From contig JAKUHH010000250.1 of the NCBI GenBank assembly GCA_022701365.1, positions 1 to 64,000 on the forward strand: 64,000 nt of DNA, read 5' to 3'. Shown here piece after piece: positions 47,072 to 58,745 of the stretch. Made by a program: the position numbers and the translations under genes. The DNA is from Mycocentrospora acerina. Taxonomy: Eukaryota; Ascomycota; Dothideomycetes; Pleosporales. Position 1 is the stretch's first letter, and every line of letters starts with the position of its first letter. The notes beneath the pieces are model-generated. The model saw only the letters and a program-made list of their open reading frames with translations. It was not told the origin of the DNA and did not search any database.

Positions 47072-48427
47072 AATATCAAGTCCTAAATGAGTAGGAAGTC
47101 TGAACATACCTAGCTTCACAACTTTGTAAATTCTGTAATTGCCTAAAAAACGTCAACTTGAATGCCTTCAATTTCAGAGATCTAGATAATTGTACTTAAT
47201 TTTACTAAACATTATTCTGAGCTTTCTTAAGCTACGAGTTTTCTATAAACACAATGGCGATATTGTTTAATCAAAATCCTTGCCAAATATTCAATACAAA
47301 AAGAATTAAAGTGCAGTCAGATAAACTTATGTAAATAGGCGAGAAGAATTACGAACCCAGAGTATAGGAAAGCTAAAAGGTGAGAGATGTTAAAGTTAGG
47401 ATCTTGTATTCTGACAGAGCTAACTTCAATTTCAACTTACTTCAATTGCAACCTAGATCTATAAGACTTTATCTTAGAGCAATTAAGTTTTGATTTAATA
47501 ATGGCCAATATACTAGACAATTTCTTCTTCCACTGACACCAGTTTGGCATCGATATGTGAAGTTTTTGCCTTATTTCACGATGAATCTTCCACCGTTTTA
47601 TTCTTGAAGCTCTAGGAAATCTGTCAGCCAACACTGGTGAACGGTCACGTGTGCAAGCACATGTAAAACAAGCGCCTAATAGTCTGCCAATAGTGTACTC
47701 ATGATAGTATCCTCCTCCATTTCCTCCTTCACAGAGACTATGTAACAAATCTAAATTGAAATTCCGCGTAGTTTCTCACCAGATAGAACAAAAATTCTCT
47801 AGTCCCAGTTCCAGGCAGCTAAACCTAGCTGTAAAGGTATTAAGGACCAGATCGAATCGATTTAAGTAGTGCTGTTGCAGTTGAAGAACTCTCTTGCCAA
47901 AGTACAAATGAGGATCGACCGACATTGATCAATTCATCATATTTACTACTGTGAAGAGATATCCAAGAGTATAATACAATCCTGAAGTGTCGAACCTTCA
48001 GTATACTGTAATGAATTTAGATTCCAAGTACTACTTATTATTAAGGTTACAGTACTTTTCGCGGTTTGGATAATTTAGTGCACAAAATTCTCAACCCTGT
48101 TTTAATAATAGAATTGCCATGACTCATTGATTTTTCTTAGTATTTTTACATATTTATAAAAAAAAACGCAAAATTCCCGACTTATAGAAAGCTGTGATGC
48201 ATTTTGGTATTCAATTTAGCAACTTGGACAACTGCATATTGGACAAAACGTCGTTGGATGTCTTGCAAACTGATTGGGGCTGCGAAAATATGAGCCTAAT
48301 AGCTACATTGGCCTTTCACAATTGTTACTACAAAGTTCCAAATATAACTTCTGTTTTGATATTCGAGCAATATCTCACTGTCTACAAAAATCCGTTCTAT
48401 CAACGTCATAAGGCTTTAAACTAATCA
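47072..48427. other. Intergenic region
   Basis: AT-rich with scattered random frames (47437-47748 minus, 48194-48424 plus, neither with recognisable similarity). A short TCACGTGTGCAAGCACATG near 47645 recalls LTR3, but the rest of that repeat is missing. Confidence 0.4.
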
Positions 48428-49640
48428 TCAATCACAGCTGATTATCTTGAATTCCTGATTGGTATTAAATATATTACGCATGTATTTTTTAAATAAATCC
48501 ATTAAGACTGCAGACGTTACAGAGGTACTCAATGCACTTTCTAAAATTATGACTACTAGTCTCCACTTAAAATTAGGTTTAGCGATCCTCTCTGACAAAG
48601 CTTCCGCTTCATTAATGGAGATCTTAGTTAGACGATTTAGAACTTTATGTTTATCTACCACTTCCATTATCTTTTCAATCTCCTCCCTGCTACTGTGTAA
48701 AGACCCCTTCACCAAAATTTCTCTAAACACAAGAGCGAAAGAGTCGAACTTATGCCCTCCGTCTCGTAACCTAACTGGCGTGAAGACTCCTTGTGGTTGA
48801 ACAATCTTCAAAGCCCAATCTGCAGCTGGCGCATGATCCGTATAGACAATGGCAGCATCACATCCGATACTATTGGTCATCTCAGCCACCTTCTCTGTCA
48901 CTTTGGAGTCGTTGAAATTCACGATGAGGTCAGACATAAGTGACTCTGGTACGTTTGCAGTTAACTTTAAGCCAACTGCTCAGTTATCAATTGCGGCGGT
49001 TTGATAACTAAGGGCCTTGGCAAATTGAACCCTAAGGATCCTGAGGCCACTGATACCGATAATGGCGACACTGTCGCCTGGTCGAATATTGGCTTCTCGA
49101 ATGGCATTCCATACCATAGCCTATATAATTTGTTAGACGAAGCGTCATGCAGGAATAATGTTGAGACAGTCTTACCCCGGCACACATTAGTGGTTCTGCC
49201 TGCTTAAGCTCCAAGCCTTCGGGTAGCGCGACCAAAGTGTATGATGCAGCCACCATATATTCGGCAAAACTATCATCTGCCGTGATACCTGACATGGTAT
49301 TATTTCACAATACCGAGCATCTAACTCATTATTGTGATCACGAGTGTTCCAACGATATCCGGCGCAAGCTCCACAGGGATCCCGAAAATTGATTACGCCG
49401 ACATGTTGTCCCACCTACCATTTTGGATCAACGTTCAACCCTAGCATAACTACGACATCAGAGGGTTCGTGTGATGGTATCTTAGGAAGTTTTTTCTTGT
49501 GGATGCCCTCGTAGACTTGGTAATCGGTGTGGCAGGAACTCGACGCGTGAATGCGGAGGATTACTTCGCCGTCGCCAGGTTGAGGGGTTGGAACATTGCT
49601 TTGGAACTCGTAATTTTGGTTATAATGATCATTTGTTTCA
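48428..49640 (-). pseudogene. Zinc-dependent alcohol dehydrogenase (AdhP-like) pseudogene
   Basis: Reading through defects gives an MDR family protein: PTPQPGDGEVILRIHASSSC with HTDYQVYEG (catalytic zinc site), then the structural-zinc segment PCGACAG, AEPLMCAG joined over an intron to AMVWNAIREANIRPGD, a degraded Rossmann stretch (SGLRILRVQFAKAL), and a C-terminus that stays open from 48937. Defects: an in-frame TAG at 49415-49417, a frameshift near 49310 where the Cys-rich loop is scrambled, and a TGA at 48980-48982. The catalytic proton-relay His is replaced in the IPSHEPSDVV segment. No starting ATG is in frame. A once functional redox enzyme, now decayed. Confidence 0.8.
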
Positions 49641-50263
49641 AATATTTTCCTTCGTTATAAGGTTAGTACCAACCCTAGTCAATCGCAACGCCTTCATGCA
49701 TTTTGGTATATACTGACTAAACATATTTGCCTAGGATAACGGAGATGAATGTGGGTACTCAAGAGCATTTTCTTAAATGGGATAACGAGGACACAAACAT
49801 ACATGATTCTCAAGTCTAAGGCAAGGTTTTTAAGAAAATAATACCCGATTTTCAAACTCAAATAGGCCGTTTTTGGGTCAATAATGATGAAGAAATATAT
49901 GGCTTATAAACATTGATCTCATTTATATATCAAGTCTATTATTAGCTCGTAGCACGTTTGCCAATTTAATGTTGATTTTTGTAGATTCCCACAGGCAAGT
50001 GACAAGCTTTACACATCATTATTACTCTATCTCTGCAAAATTAAGAAATTCGATGGTTTTCAAGGACGACCATATCTTAATAGGTCAAGTCTTCTAATTT
50101 GTAGGCAATATTTGAGAATGAATTTCGCTCGCTTATCAGTGAATTGGATAAGAATTATTCTGGTCAACGGCAAATTTGAATTGTTTGTACCGCTCTCTCT
50201 GTACAATCAGGGGGGAAAACACAATGACTTCTATGATGCCCCTCCAAATTGATCTCAACTTTT
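49641..50263. other. Intergenic region
   Basis: No gene or repeat recognised. Confidence 0.4.
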
Positions 50264-50689
50264 TCAAATGTATGCGTGGAACACCTTCGAAATGATCAAC
50301 CACTTTCCGTCTTGCTTCAATAGTGTGTGGTTGTCTGTATAGTCAACCCCGGCAGCGTCTTGTTCCATGTCGACTTTGACTACTGCTGTTGTTGGCGTGA
50401 TAGATATGATGTCGTTGTGGGCGATGATATTAGGTGCCGCTCCGCTTTTCTCCATGTATTTCCACAGATTGCTAATCGGCCCACCAAGTAATGAGCCTTC
50501 GGGACTGAAGCCATACATGGTTGCGTCTTTGTGGAAGGATTTTGCAACTTGTTTGGCGTCACCGACCCGAAGACCTGCGACGTAGTTGTCAACGACTTCG
50601 ATGACTGCTAGATAGTCCCTAGTTAAGATAGTTTTGATGTTCTTCGAAGACATTGCGATAGATTCCTTCACGTTGTAGATTAGTCTCAT
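50264..50689 (-). CDS. SnoaL/NTF2-fold (lumazine-binding-like) protein
   Basis: An intronless frame of 141 residues starting at ATG (50689), with a second in-frame ATG at codon 13 that could be the true start (MSSKNIKTIL). The pattern VIEVVDNYVAGLRVGDAKQV, SFHKDATMYGF, then beta strands with AVVKVDMEQDAAGVDYTD and DGKWLIISKVFHAY fits the cone-shaped NTF2 fold of SnoaL-like/DUF4440-type proteins. Such proteins are cyclases, isomerases or ligand-binding proteins; the closest type by eye is the putative lumazine-binding family. It lies between two decayed genes, so this segment may be a dying gene set with one survivor. Confidence 0.75.
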   Translation of the reverse strand: MRLIYNVKESIAMSSKNIKTILTRDYLAVIEVVDNYVAGLRVGDAKQVAKSFHKDATMYGFSPEGSLLGGPISNLWKYMEKSGAAPNIIAHNDIISITPTTAVVKVDMEQDAAGVDYTDNHTLLKQDGKWLIISKVFHAYI

Positions 50690-51800
50690 TACTCTTTAAA
50701 ATGGCTTAGTAGTAAATCTTACTTTAGTTTACTGCTTATTTGACTTGGGAAGCAGATAGGTTCGTCTAGGAAACACTTGGAATGATTCTTGATAACTTTG
50801 CAATTATTTAAAAGTTAATTTAGATGTAATATTATTTTTTTCTGAATGCGAAATATTGGGAGATTAAATACCCCAATTATTTACCCCGAATAGACCTGGT
50901 CAATTGTGACGTGGCCATTTCAGGTCTGACAAAGGGCGCAGATAGGGTGATTGTTTGCGAGTAATGGTTCAACATATTAGATTATATTCTTTAATTATAA
51001 GCTTATTTGTATATGGCGAATTAGCTGTGTTGAAATGGGAGCTCCAGGGGTCGGGCGAGTGCCACTCAAGATTGTAGAATCACACCCATCCGCAAATGTT
51101 AGAGAAACGATTCAAATTCTCCGAAGTCACAATGTTTTTAATTCTATTCTGTCGAATTTGTTCTGTGCGCATACATTACTAAGATATAGGATGTAACCTT
51201 ACTCTGAACGCTTACCTTTTTCAAATATTGTCCTACGAATTTACTTGTAAATGAAGATGAAGATGAAGAAATAATCACAATCGGAAAAAAGAATTTTGCA
51301 CAATGAAAATATGGTGAGATTACTGGAAAAAGTCACCACAGCAATTTGTTTTCCCATTGCTTTGATCTGCTGTAATCGGGTTTTATCTTTCAACAGTTAA
51401 CTAAAATCCGAATATCTTGTCCAATGTCCAAATCCCATCAAATACATAGTTAGTCTTATTTAGGACTGATAACAAAGGGTTAAAAACAAATTCATTCTAA
51501 GACTTGAGCGCAAGAGCAATAGCAGTTGCGAACTTCTGTTCATAGTAAAACAGTTATCCGTAGTGGACGGGATATGAGGAATGATAAGAGATAGTACCGT
51601 TAAAGCTAGGGATTATATATTGCCTGATCTTATGTCTCTAGTGCCACAAATGCATCATTATCGACGAGCTGATAATGCTCGCCCCTGTATGGTAGTGTTC
51701 ATCATCCAGATTGGTATCCAAATTCAGGAACCATATCAATCGCTCCAGGGGCATGAATCCCCGTGCTTGTTGTTGCCTTTGCGATGTCGTCGAACTAGCC
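50690..51800. other. Intergenic region
   Basis: A GAAGAT trinucleotide-type run near 51249. The last ~200 bases before 51801 may hold the eroded 3' end of the neighbouring hydrolase pseudogene. Nothing else recognised. Confidence 0.4.
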
Positions 51801-52760
51801 CTAAGGAACCCTCGGACCATGTTGGTCGTTAATGTTATCCAAGATGAAAAGAGTAAATTTTGCTATATCACCTAGAGTGATACCTAGCCCACCATGTCTG
51901 TCGACTTGTCCAGCCGCTGTAGCCGGCATGTGACCATCGTATTTCATACCAGCGGGTTCCCAGATCCTCCTCATGATATAGTGTTGAATCGGCTCTCCTA
52001 GTGTACGCTGCAAAATACTGGTAGTACCGTAGTAGTTCTCGTCAAGATGGTTGTATACTTGACCAGGAGTAGCCACTTTCTTGTAAGAGGCCAAAAAATC
52101 GAAGACAGCGTTCGGATCAGTCCGCCAGTAGACGTATATGAATATATCATCGACACCTTCAGGTGCCTCAATTCCCATCGTCATGTCAATGATGTCTCGT
52201 AGTGTGATATCTCCCCATGGTGTAGCACTTAGTTCTGGTATCTATTGATGTGATGTGTTGCTAAGCGAGATTTTGCCTTCAGCAATGAATATGCCAAGAG
52301 TAGTGCTCACAAATGACTTTGTACACGACTGAACCACGTCTCGAGAAAATGGCAAATTACCATAAGCATACTTCTCAACACAAACCACTCCGCTCTGGAT
52401 AACTATCAGATCAGCTATGCCAAACTTTTTCATAAAGGAATCGATTATTTCAATGGTTCTATTAACAAGTCCAAATACGTTGAGCGTTTCTCCCACAGGT
52501 AGAGTACGCAACTTCAACCCGTGGCGTACTTGCTTTGTACGGTATAATAATAACTTCTCCTCTTGGCGTGTGTGGTAAGCACTATTTGCGGGGTCCGTAG
52601 AGTTCAGACTCGTCAGGTTGAAACTACAATCTTGCTCAAGTCAACATTTGGTATAGATAGAGTCGCCAGCGAAATAGCGGTAGACAATGTAGAGCTTGTC
52701 ACGTCAGCTTGAGCTGAGTGAGGAACGGCAAAGATAGCAAAGACTTGAGATGATAACATT
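51801..52760 (-). pseudogene. Class C beta-lactamase-like serine hydrolase pseudogene
   Basis: The frame reads a putative signal peptide (MLSSQVFAIFAVPHSAQA, start 52760), then GLVNRTIEIIDSFMKKFGI, the nucleophile motif SCTK (S-x-x-K) in VVQSCTKSFVSTTLGIF, IPELSATPWGDITLRDIIDM, a Y-x-N-like NHLDENYYG and LGITLGDIAKFTLFI. This order matches fungal beta-lactamase/EstB or 6-aminohexanoate-dimer hydrolase relatives. Defects: a frameshift near 52620, an in-frame TAG at 52242-52244 directly before IPEL, and a premature TAG at 51801 that removes the C-terminal third. Secreted hydrolase in origin, inactive now unless stops are bypassed. Confidence 0.75.
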
Positions 52761-53586
52761 TTTTGAGGACGAAGACTGGCTGATTGATTGCTAGGAATCA
52801 GGGTGTCAAGTAGACATACAGTATTATTTCCAAATTTTGCATCTTCTGTCATTGAGACAGATATAGTGGCTTTGCTCAAATCCCCTAAGCTTCCCCTTCG
52901 ATAACATGAAGATAATGAATAAATCGTCATATTTAGATCTCTGATAACAAAAATCTACCAAGTTCACCTTTATTGCGCAATCTTTAAAACACCAGCCCGT
53001 TCTACTGCTACGCCGCTATCGAACAACATTATCAGGTTCATGGCTGTATTGAAATTATTACACAAAGGAACTCGTTAAGCACATTTACTTATCAAATAAA
53101 CAGTCGTATTGCTGCGAAAAAATTAATTTTTAGTATATTTACCTTTGCTTGAATTCATTTAAGTTGGCCGAGGTGCTTCTTTTTCGTCAATTAGGAATCC
53201 AGGAAATAGTTGCCGCGAATCGCCAGGTAATTCCCCGCTTTCTCGGCCCACTGTAAGGTATGAACGCTAACGTGCTTTCGTCACCGCGCCCTTCGTAGAG
53301 CTAACGCAGGGTCTTGTTAGTCAAGACGTAGTGTATTTACTAATGCAGTGTCTTCAAAGATTAGTGTGATAAGGAAAGTAATGCGCCTATCGTCACGCTA
53401 AGGCAGTCAGAGAGTTTATTACCCAAAATCCGATCCCTTTCAACGTGCAGAATGACAGATTCACAAAACAATCGAAATACGACGTAAAAGATATTGAGGC
53501 GTACTATAGCTAGCAAACTTTTTTTCCCGAAGAACAGGACGTCCTTGAACAGGAAAAGACTCAAATTATAATTTCCAAAGTAGATC
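52761..53586. other. Intergenic region before the permease
   Basis: No gene supported. The minus frame running on to 52930 is an upstream extension of the hydrolase frame without family features. Confidence 0.4.
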
Positions 53587-55242
53587 ATGGCTATCGTGGA
53601 GACCTACGTTGTATACGAGCAAAGTCTTTCTCACGACGAGCGCCAACTTCGAGCTCAAGGTCACGTTGGCGAATTACCGCGACAGTTCTCAGTTTTTGCT
53701 ACACTTGCGTTGGCATTTTCCATTACCAACACATGGATCGGCTACTCAGCTACCTTTGTAGTTCCTTTAACTGCGGGAGCTGGTCCAGGCGTTGTATTCT
53801 GTCTCATCCTCGCATGTGCGGCTTGTACTACTATCGCGGTTGGGCTTGCTGAATTGTCATCTGCCTTTCCATCAAGCGGAGGTCAGTATCAGTAAGTGTG
53901 CTAGATTCTAATTACTGGAAACTATTGATCAATATCACCTAGTTTTGCTTTCATGGTAGCGCCTCGAAAATATCGAGCTCCGATTGCTTTTACGACTGGA
54001 TGGCTGAGTATTTTAGGTTAGTTAACTCTCACCAGCTTCCGAATATTGGCTAACTAGACAGCGTGGCTTTTCACCACTGCCAGCACAGTTTTGTTTGTTT
54101 CTCAAAGCGTCTGCATCATTTCAGGGATGTACTACCCTGGTTTTATATACACGCAATGGCAAGTATGGCTCATATATGCTGGCATCACCATCATCGCGTG
54201 CCTGCTTGTTGCCTTTCTCCCACGTTGGATTCCCGCAGCCGAACAAGTATTTCTCGCTCTTTCCCTGGTGGGCATGATCGTTGCTTTCATCACTGTACTT
54301 GCTACAAGTCCAGTAAAGCAAACGGCCTCTACAGTGTTCGCCGAATGGAAGAACTCTACGGGATGGCCAGATGGACTTGCTTTCCTCTTAGCTACTGGAC
54401 AAGCGATGTACGGATTTTTGGGTATTGATGGCGCTACCCATATTGCCGAAGAGCTGCCTAATCCAGGCAAAAATGTACCCAGAATACTTATGCTCGTTAT
54501 GGCAATTGGAACTGGTACCGCCGTACCATGGACACTCGCTTTCGTATTCAGCACCAATGATCTCGACAAAATCGCATCGTCTCCTCTACCAATCTTCACC
54601 GTCTTCGAACAAGCCACAGGGATGCAAAGCGTGGCAACGTTTTTTACAGTCTGGATTGTTTTCATCTATTTCGGAGCCATGATCAGCTGCTTGGTGACAT
54701 CGGGCCGGACTATTTGGGCATTCGCGCGTGATGATGGGTTGCCATTCTCCAAAATCTTTGCTAGAGTCCATCCGACACTTCATGCGCCTGTCAATGCGAC
54801 AGTACTCGCTAGCGTTTTCATCGGGATCTTTGGCCTCCTATACGTTGCCTCGACTACAGCCTACAACAGTGTTGTAGCTTTGGCAATCTTATCGAGTAAT
54901 ATCACTTGTACTATTCCACAATTTTTCGTACTCATTCGAGGTAGACAGGTCTTGCCGGAGCGCTACTTTAGTCTTAGTAAGACACTTGGCAACATCTGCA
55001 ATGGCTTTTCTGTTGCTTATGTGAGTTTGTTTACCATTTTATTCTGCTTTCCTCTTGCTTTAACGGTGGAAGTAGCATCGATTAATTATGTCTCTGTCGT
55101 CTTTTTAAGCGCTTTGCTGTTTATTGCTTTGTTGTGGTGGATTGGTAAGCGAAATACTTTCGTGGGGCCCCATATCATCGAGGGAATTGAGGTGGCCTCT
55201 GCAACGGAAGCTGGTAAGAAGGTAACTCAAGAGAATAAGTGA
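53587..55242 (+). CDS. Amino-acid/GABA permease, APC superfamily
   Basis: Exons 53587-53891, 53943-54016 and 54062-55242 (introns 51 and 45 nt) encode 519 residues. The cytosolic N-terminus leads into FSVFATLALAFSITNTWIGY, PLTAGAGPGVVFCLI and AELSSAFPSSGGQYHF, the signature of the fungal APC amino-acid/choline/GABA permeases. FLGIDGATHIAEELPNPGKN and RDDGLPFSKIFARVHP are the conserved loop motifs. About 12 helices. It probably imports an amino acid, polyamine or choline at the plasma membrane. It is next to, and in the same direction as, the transcription factor gene. Confidence 0.9.
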
Positions 55243-55598
55243 ATGAGTCGACGCGCAGCGTCTTATTCGATAACAGAAACCCTTTTTACTCTTGAGTGGA
55301 CTTTAGAGCACTTGTGGGTACAGCTCAATTTTCATTCAAAATTTGGAGCTGAAAGGATTGTAAAAGCGGGCCTAGATGACGTCATTATAATTTGGTGGTT
55401 CACTACCTATAGATCAAATCATAAATCTAGCCCTTTCGAGCAAGCGGCTAATTTTTACCCCAACTGCTAATGAATACGATTCCAACCCCATCACAACCAA
55501 CAACTACCACCTCCAGCACATGATCTTTGAGGTAGCGCAAAGTCTCACCAATATCCTAACACTCTATAACGCTCTTCACTCGTTACCTCTTTCAGAGG
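55243..55598. other. Intergenic region, permease to transcription factor
   Basis: No gene. It should contain the permease 3' end and the promoter of the C2H2 factor; CTTCACTCG..TTTCAG precedes the ATG at 55599. Confidence 0.4.
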
Positions 55599-58302
55599 AT
55601 GCCTCGAGGAAGACCTCGAAAGCCAGTCTCACCCTGTAGATTTTGCAATATTGAGTTTAAGCGGATAGAACACTTGAGAAGACACGAACGCATTCGTACA
55701 GTTAACCTGAAGTATTGTTACGCGCATGTATAACACTAACATGTAAATGAAGACACCCAAGAGAAGCCCTTTAGTTGTGAGTGTGGGCAGGCATTCTCTC
55801 GAAAGTGAGATTCTAGCTTGATCTATTTGTCGAATATGCTACTGAAGATACCACAGAGACCTACTCGTACGGCATACAAAGCTTTCTCACATCAACAGTG
55901 ATGAACCATGCTCCAGCAACGTCGAAAGCTCATCAAATGAGCAAGCGCTTCAATCAGAGCTACATGTGCAGAATTCATCCGATGTGACCACTTCGTCAAC
56001 AGTATCCTGGCCTGCGAATCCAGATCCGTCTCCGAACAATACGAATGAGTCTCTGCCCAGCATTCACTTCGAGGATCTCACAATGGATATACCGAACAAC
56101 TCACGAGCGCCATCGAGCTTCCATTCAATATCAGAAGCTCAACCGGTCTCTCTCTCGAATATTACGACACTTGGCAGCGGGGAACGAGACCCTCTAGCAA
56201 ACTTGGCAAATGTTGCAAGTTTCCTACCACACCATTTTGCTTTCGATAATCCGTCGCAATATTTTGCGACCCCTGCTATTGCAGAGTCCAATTATGTCGA
56301 TTTTCTCTGGGACTGGGACCTCGGTGCTCATGAATTTCTACCAGCTGCGTTCTTTGATACCGAACAGTCACTCTCAGACCTATGGCGGATGGAGATGGAA
56401 CCCATAGTTTCAAATACAATGCAACCATCTGATCTGGGAGATCACAACGCATCCGCGATGCAAGAGCTTTATGCTCAGCAGGCTCCGGTCGCGCCGCCAT
56501 TGTCTGAACGGCTGCCACCTCTTGAACCTGACTATGAAATATCGAACCATGAGCGACTACCAATACAAGACGTTCGGTCCAGCATAATTGTGGACGTTCA
56601 TCACAACTCGGCCCCTAATTCACCGTGGAATATCTCCATACAATCATACAAACAAACGTGCGACGCATTCGACCCCTACGCGCCTTTTCTTGATGACACA
56701 TTTATCCTTCCCTCTAGACGTACGCTCTCACGCTTCTTCGAGGCTTACTTTCAAGAATTCCATCAGTATTTTCCCTTCCTTCATGTACCAACAACCGAAG
56801 TTAGCTCGCTAGCGCCTGAATTAGTACTTGCTATAGCCGCGGTGGGAGCGTTTTATCGATTTGAAAAGGAGAGAGGTTATGCCCTGTACAATGCCTCAAA
56901 AGCGATTACCATGCAGCAAATCATAGCCCAGAATCGATCTTACGATACTAGGCACTCTTTTGCACCAGGATCTTCCGCAAGTACAGTATCATCGAGATAC
57001 AGAACCTCTCTTGGCATTGTAGAGTCTGAGACAGATGGATCACGGTCAGACAAGACGAGTCCGCAACCCGAGGCTTCGACCAAACTACAAACCATGCAAG
57101 CTCTCATTATTATAACAGCTTTAGCATCCTGGTCAGATAAGCCTATGCCTCAAAATGCTCTTGTACTCGCCAGTCAGTTGGCAATCCTAGTTCGTGATGG
57201 TGGTATATCAGAGACGGATGAAATACGAGAAGGGACGCAATGGCTGGACTGGATACGTTGCGAAATACGCCGGCGCACTCTGTTTGTAGCTTATGTTTTG
57301 TTCAATATGCAAAGCATGGCCTTTAACATACCGCCGATGATTTTGAATCAAGATATTTCTCTATGCCTACCACACTGTGGGTCCGAATGGGAGGCAACCA
57401 GCGCATCACAGTTCATACATCTTAGACACTTGTACGGTCATGATGAGCGATCGTTCAGGCATGCTCTTGAAGAAGTTCTCAACGGACGTAGTGTTCATTC
57501 GATTGGTCCTCTCTCGGCATTCGGGAATTATGTTTTGATAGTCGGTCTCGTACAACAAATTTTCCTTGAGAGACATGTGCTGCGATCGCTCTCTAGCAAA
57601 GCCACGTCATTGACTGAAGACAAGTTAAAGTCGTACGAAGCAGCATTTCGATCGTGGCATCAGTCATGGGAGGCAACTCAGGAGTCATCGTTAGATCCGT
57701 CGTCCCCGAAAGGCCCACTTGGTTTCGATGCCGCAGCTCTGCTATGGCTGGGCTACATCCGACTCAACGCCGACATGGGGCCAAATCGTGATCTGATGTC
57801 CAAGAACCCACAGACCATTGCACACGCATTTGTTTCCGAAGATGCTTTGCGCCTGACGCGCTCTCCACATCTTGATAGAGCCATACTGCAATGTATTCAT
57901 TCTTTGAGCAGACCAGTACGCATTGGGATACCTTTTGTCACCCGGATCCTTGCTTTGAAACGAAGTGTTCAGCATGCACTCTGCAATCTTGAATGCGCTT
58001 ACCTGCTAAGTCGATGGCTCAGTATCATAGCCGATGTTGTTTCTCAGGAGGGAATACATTCATTGCGAGAAGATGAAAGAAATCTTCTTGGGATGGTCAC
58101 AAGCTTGATCAAAGAGACCGACCTTGCTAGCACTTTGAATGAGAGTGAAGAGGATACAAGATCGATACGTCGTATGGCGGCTACTGTGGTGAGATTGTGG
58201 GCCGACACCTTCAGTGGTTCACACGTCTTCCATATTGTGGACGCTGTCGGCACCACATTGTCTATTGTAGCTGACATATTAGAATCCAAACTGCATGATT
58301 AA
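55599..58302 (+). CDS. C2H2 zinc-finger / fungal-specific domain transcription factor
   Basis: Exons 55599-55695, 55753-55804 and 55857-58302 (introns 57 and 52 nt) encode 864 residues. The first two small exons build two C2H2 fingers: CRFCNIEFKRIEHLRRHERI spliced to HTQEKPF, then CECGQAFSRK spliced to DLLVRHTKLSH. Without the introns the fingers are invisible and the large frame seems to lack a DNA-binding domain. After a Ser/Pro-rich linker, the fungal-specific transcription factor domain starts at about residue 330 (ILPSRRTLSRFFEAYFQEFH) and includes LQTMQALIIITALASWSD and RRRTLFVAYVLFNMQSMAF. A nuclear regulator; target unknown, the adjacent permease being an obvious candidate. Confidence 0.88.
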
Positions 58303-58745
58303 CTCACGGATTGGGAAAGTAGCCTAAGCTAACAAATAGGTTATCTACATCATGCCTTGCTCAGAGCTACGTAGTTTTGTATTTCTGTGGTGGAGCATTA
58401 TATTGCAGCTGTCAAGAGCGACTTTAACCGCACAGGTATTGTCTTAACCAGATAATTAGTTATGCAAACAAGATCAGGCTACAAAATGTCAAATTTACTG
58501 TCCATTTTATCCCTTCTTCCAAATTTCAGAAGGATTTAATTGTGATTTTTCGTTAAAGCTAGGCAACGTTTGATAGCTCCGTGTATAAATTTTATTTGAG
58601 TCGAACTGATTCTTACCTTTTCGTTCATCTTCTAAACGGCTCAGAAACATACTTGCGAATATTTTTTCGAACGATTGGATGTGATTCATAAGGAGCCTAC
58701 AATGCGGATACTAAAGGACATTCGAAGAATAGGTATGAGAAAGTT
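58303..58745. other. Short convergent intergenic region
   Basis: Between the C2H2 factor and the bZIP gene, which converge. AT-rich; presumably both 3' untranslated regions. Confidence 0.5.

Noticed and set aside
47643..47665. Possible LTR3 fragment (CACGTGTGCAAGCACATG)
   Set aside because: Only the CACGTG-rich motif matches; the TATA part and the ends of LTR3 are absent.
53587..58302. Assigning the permease and C2H2 factor to the isocyanide cluster
   Set aside because: They are more than 14 kb beyond the last clear pathway gene and form a self-consistent transporter-regulator pair, so the link is not supported.
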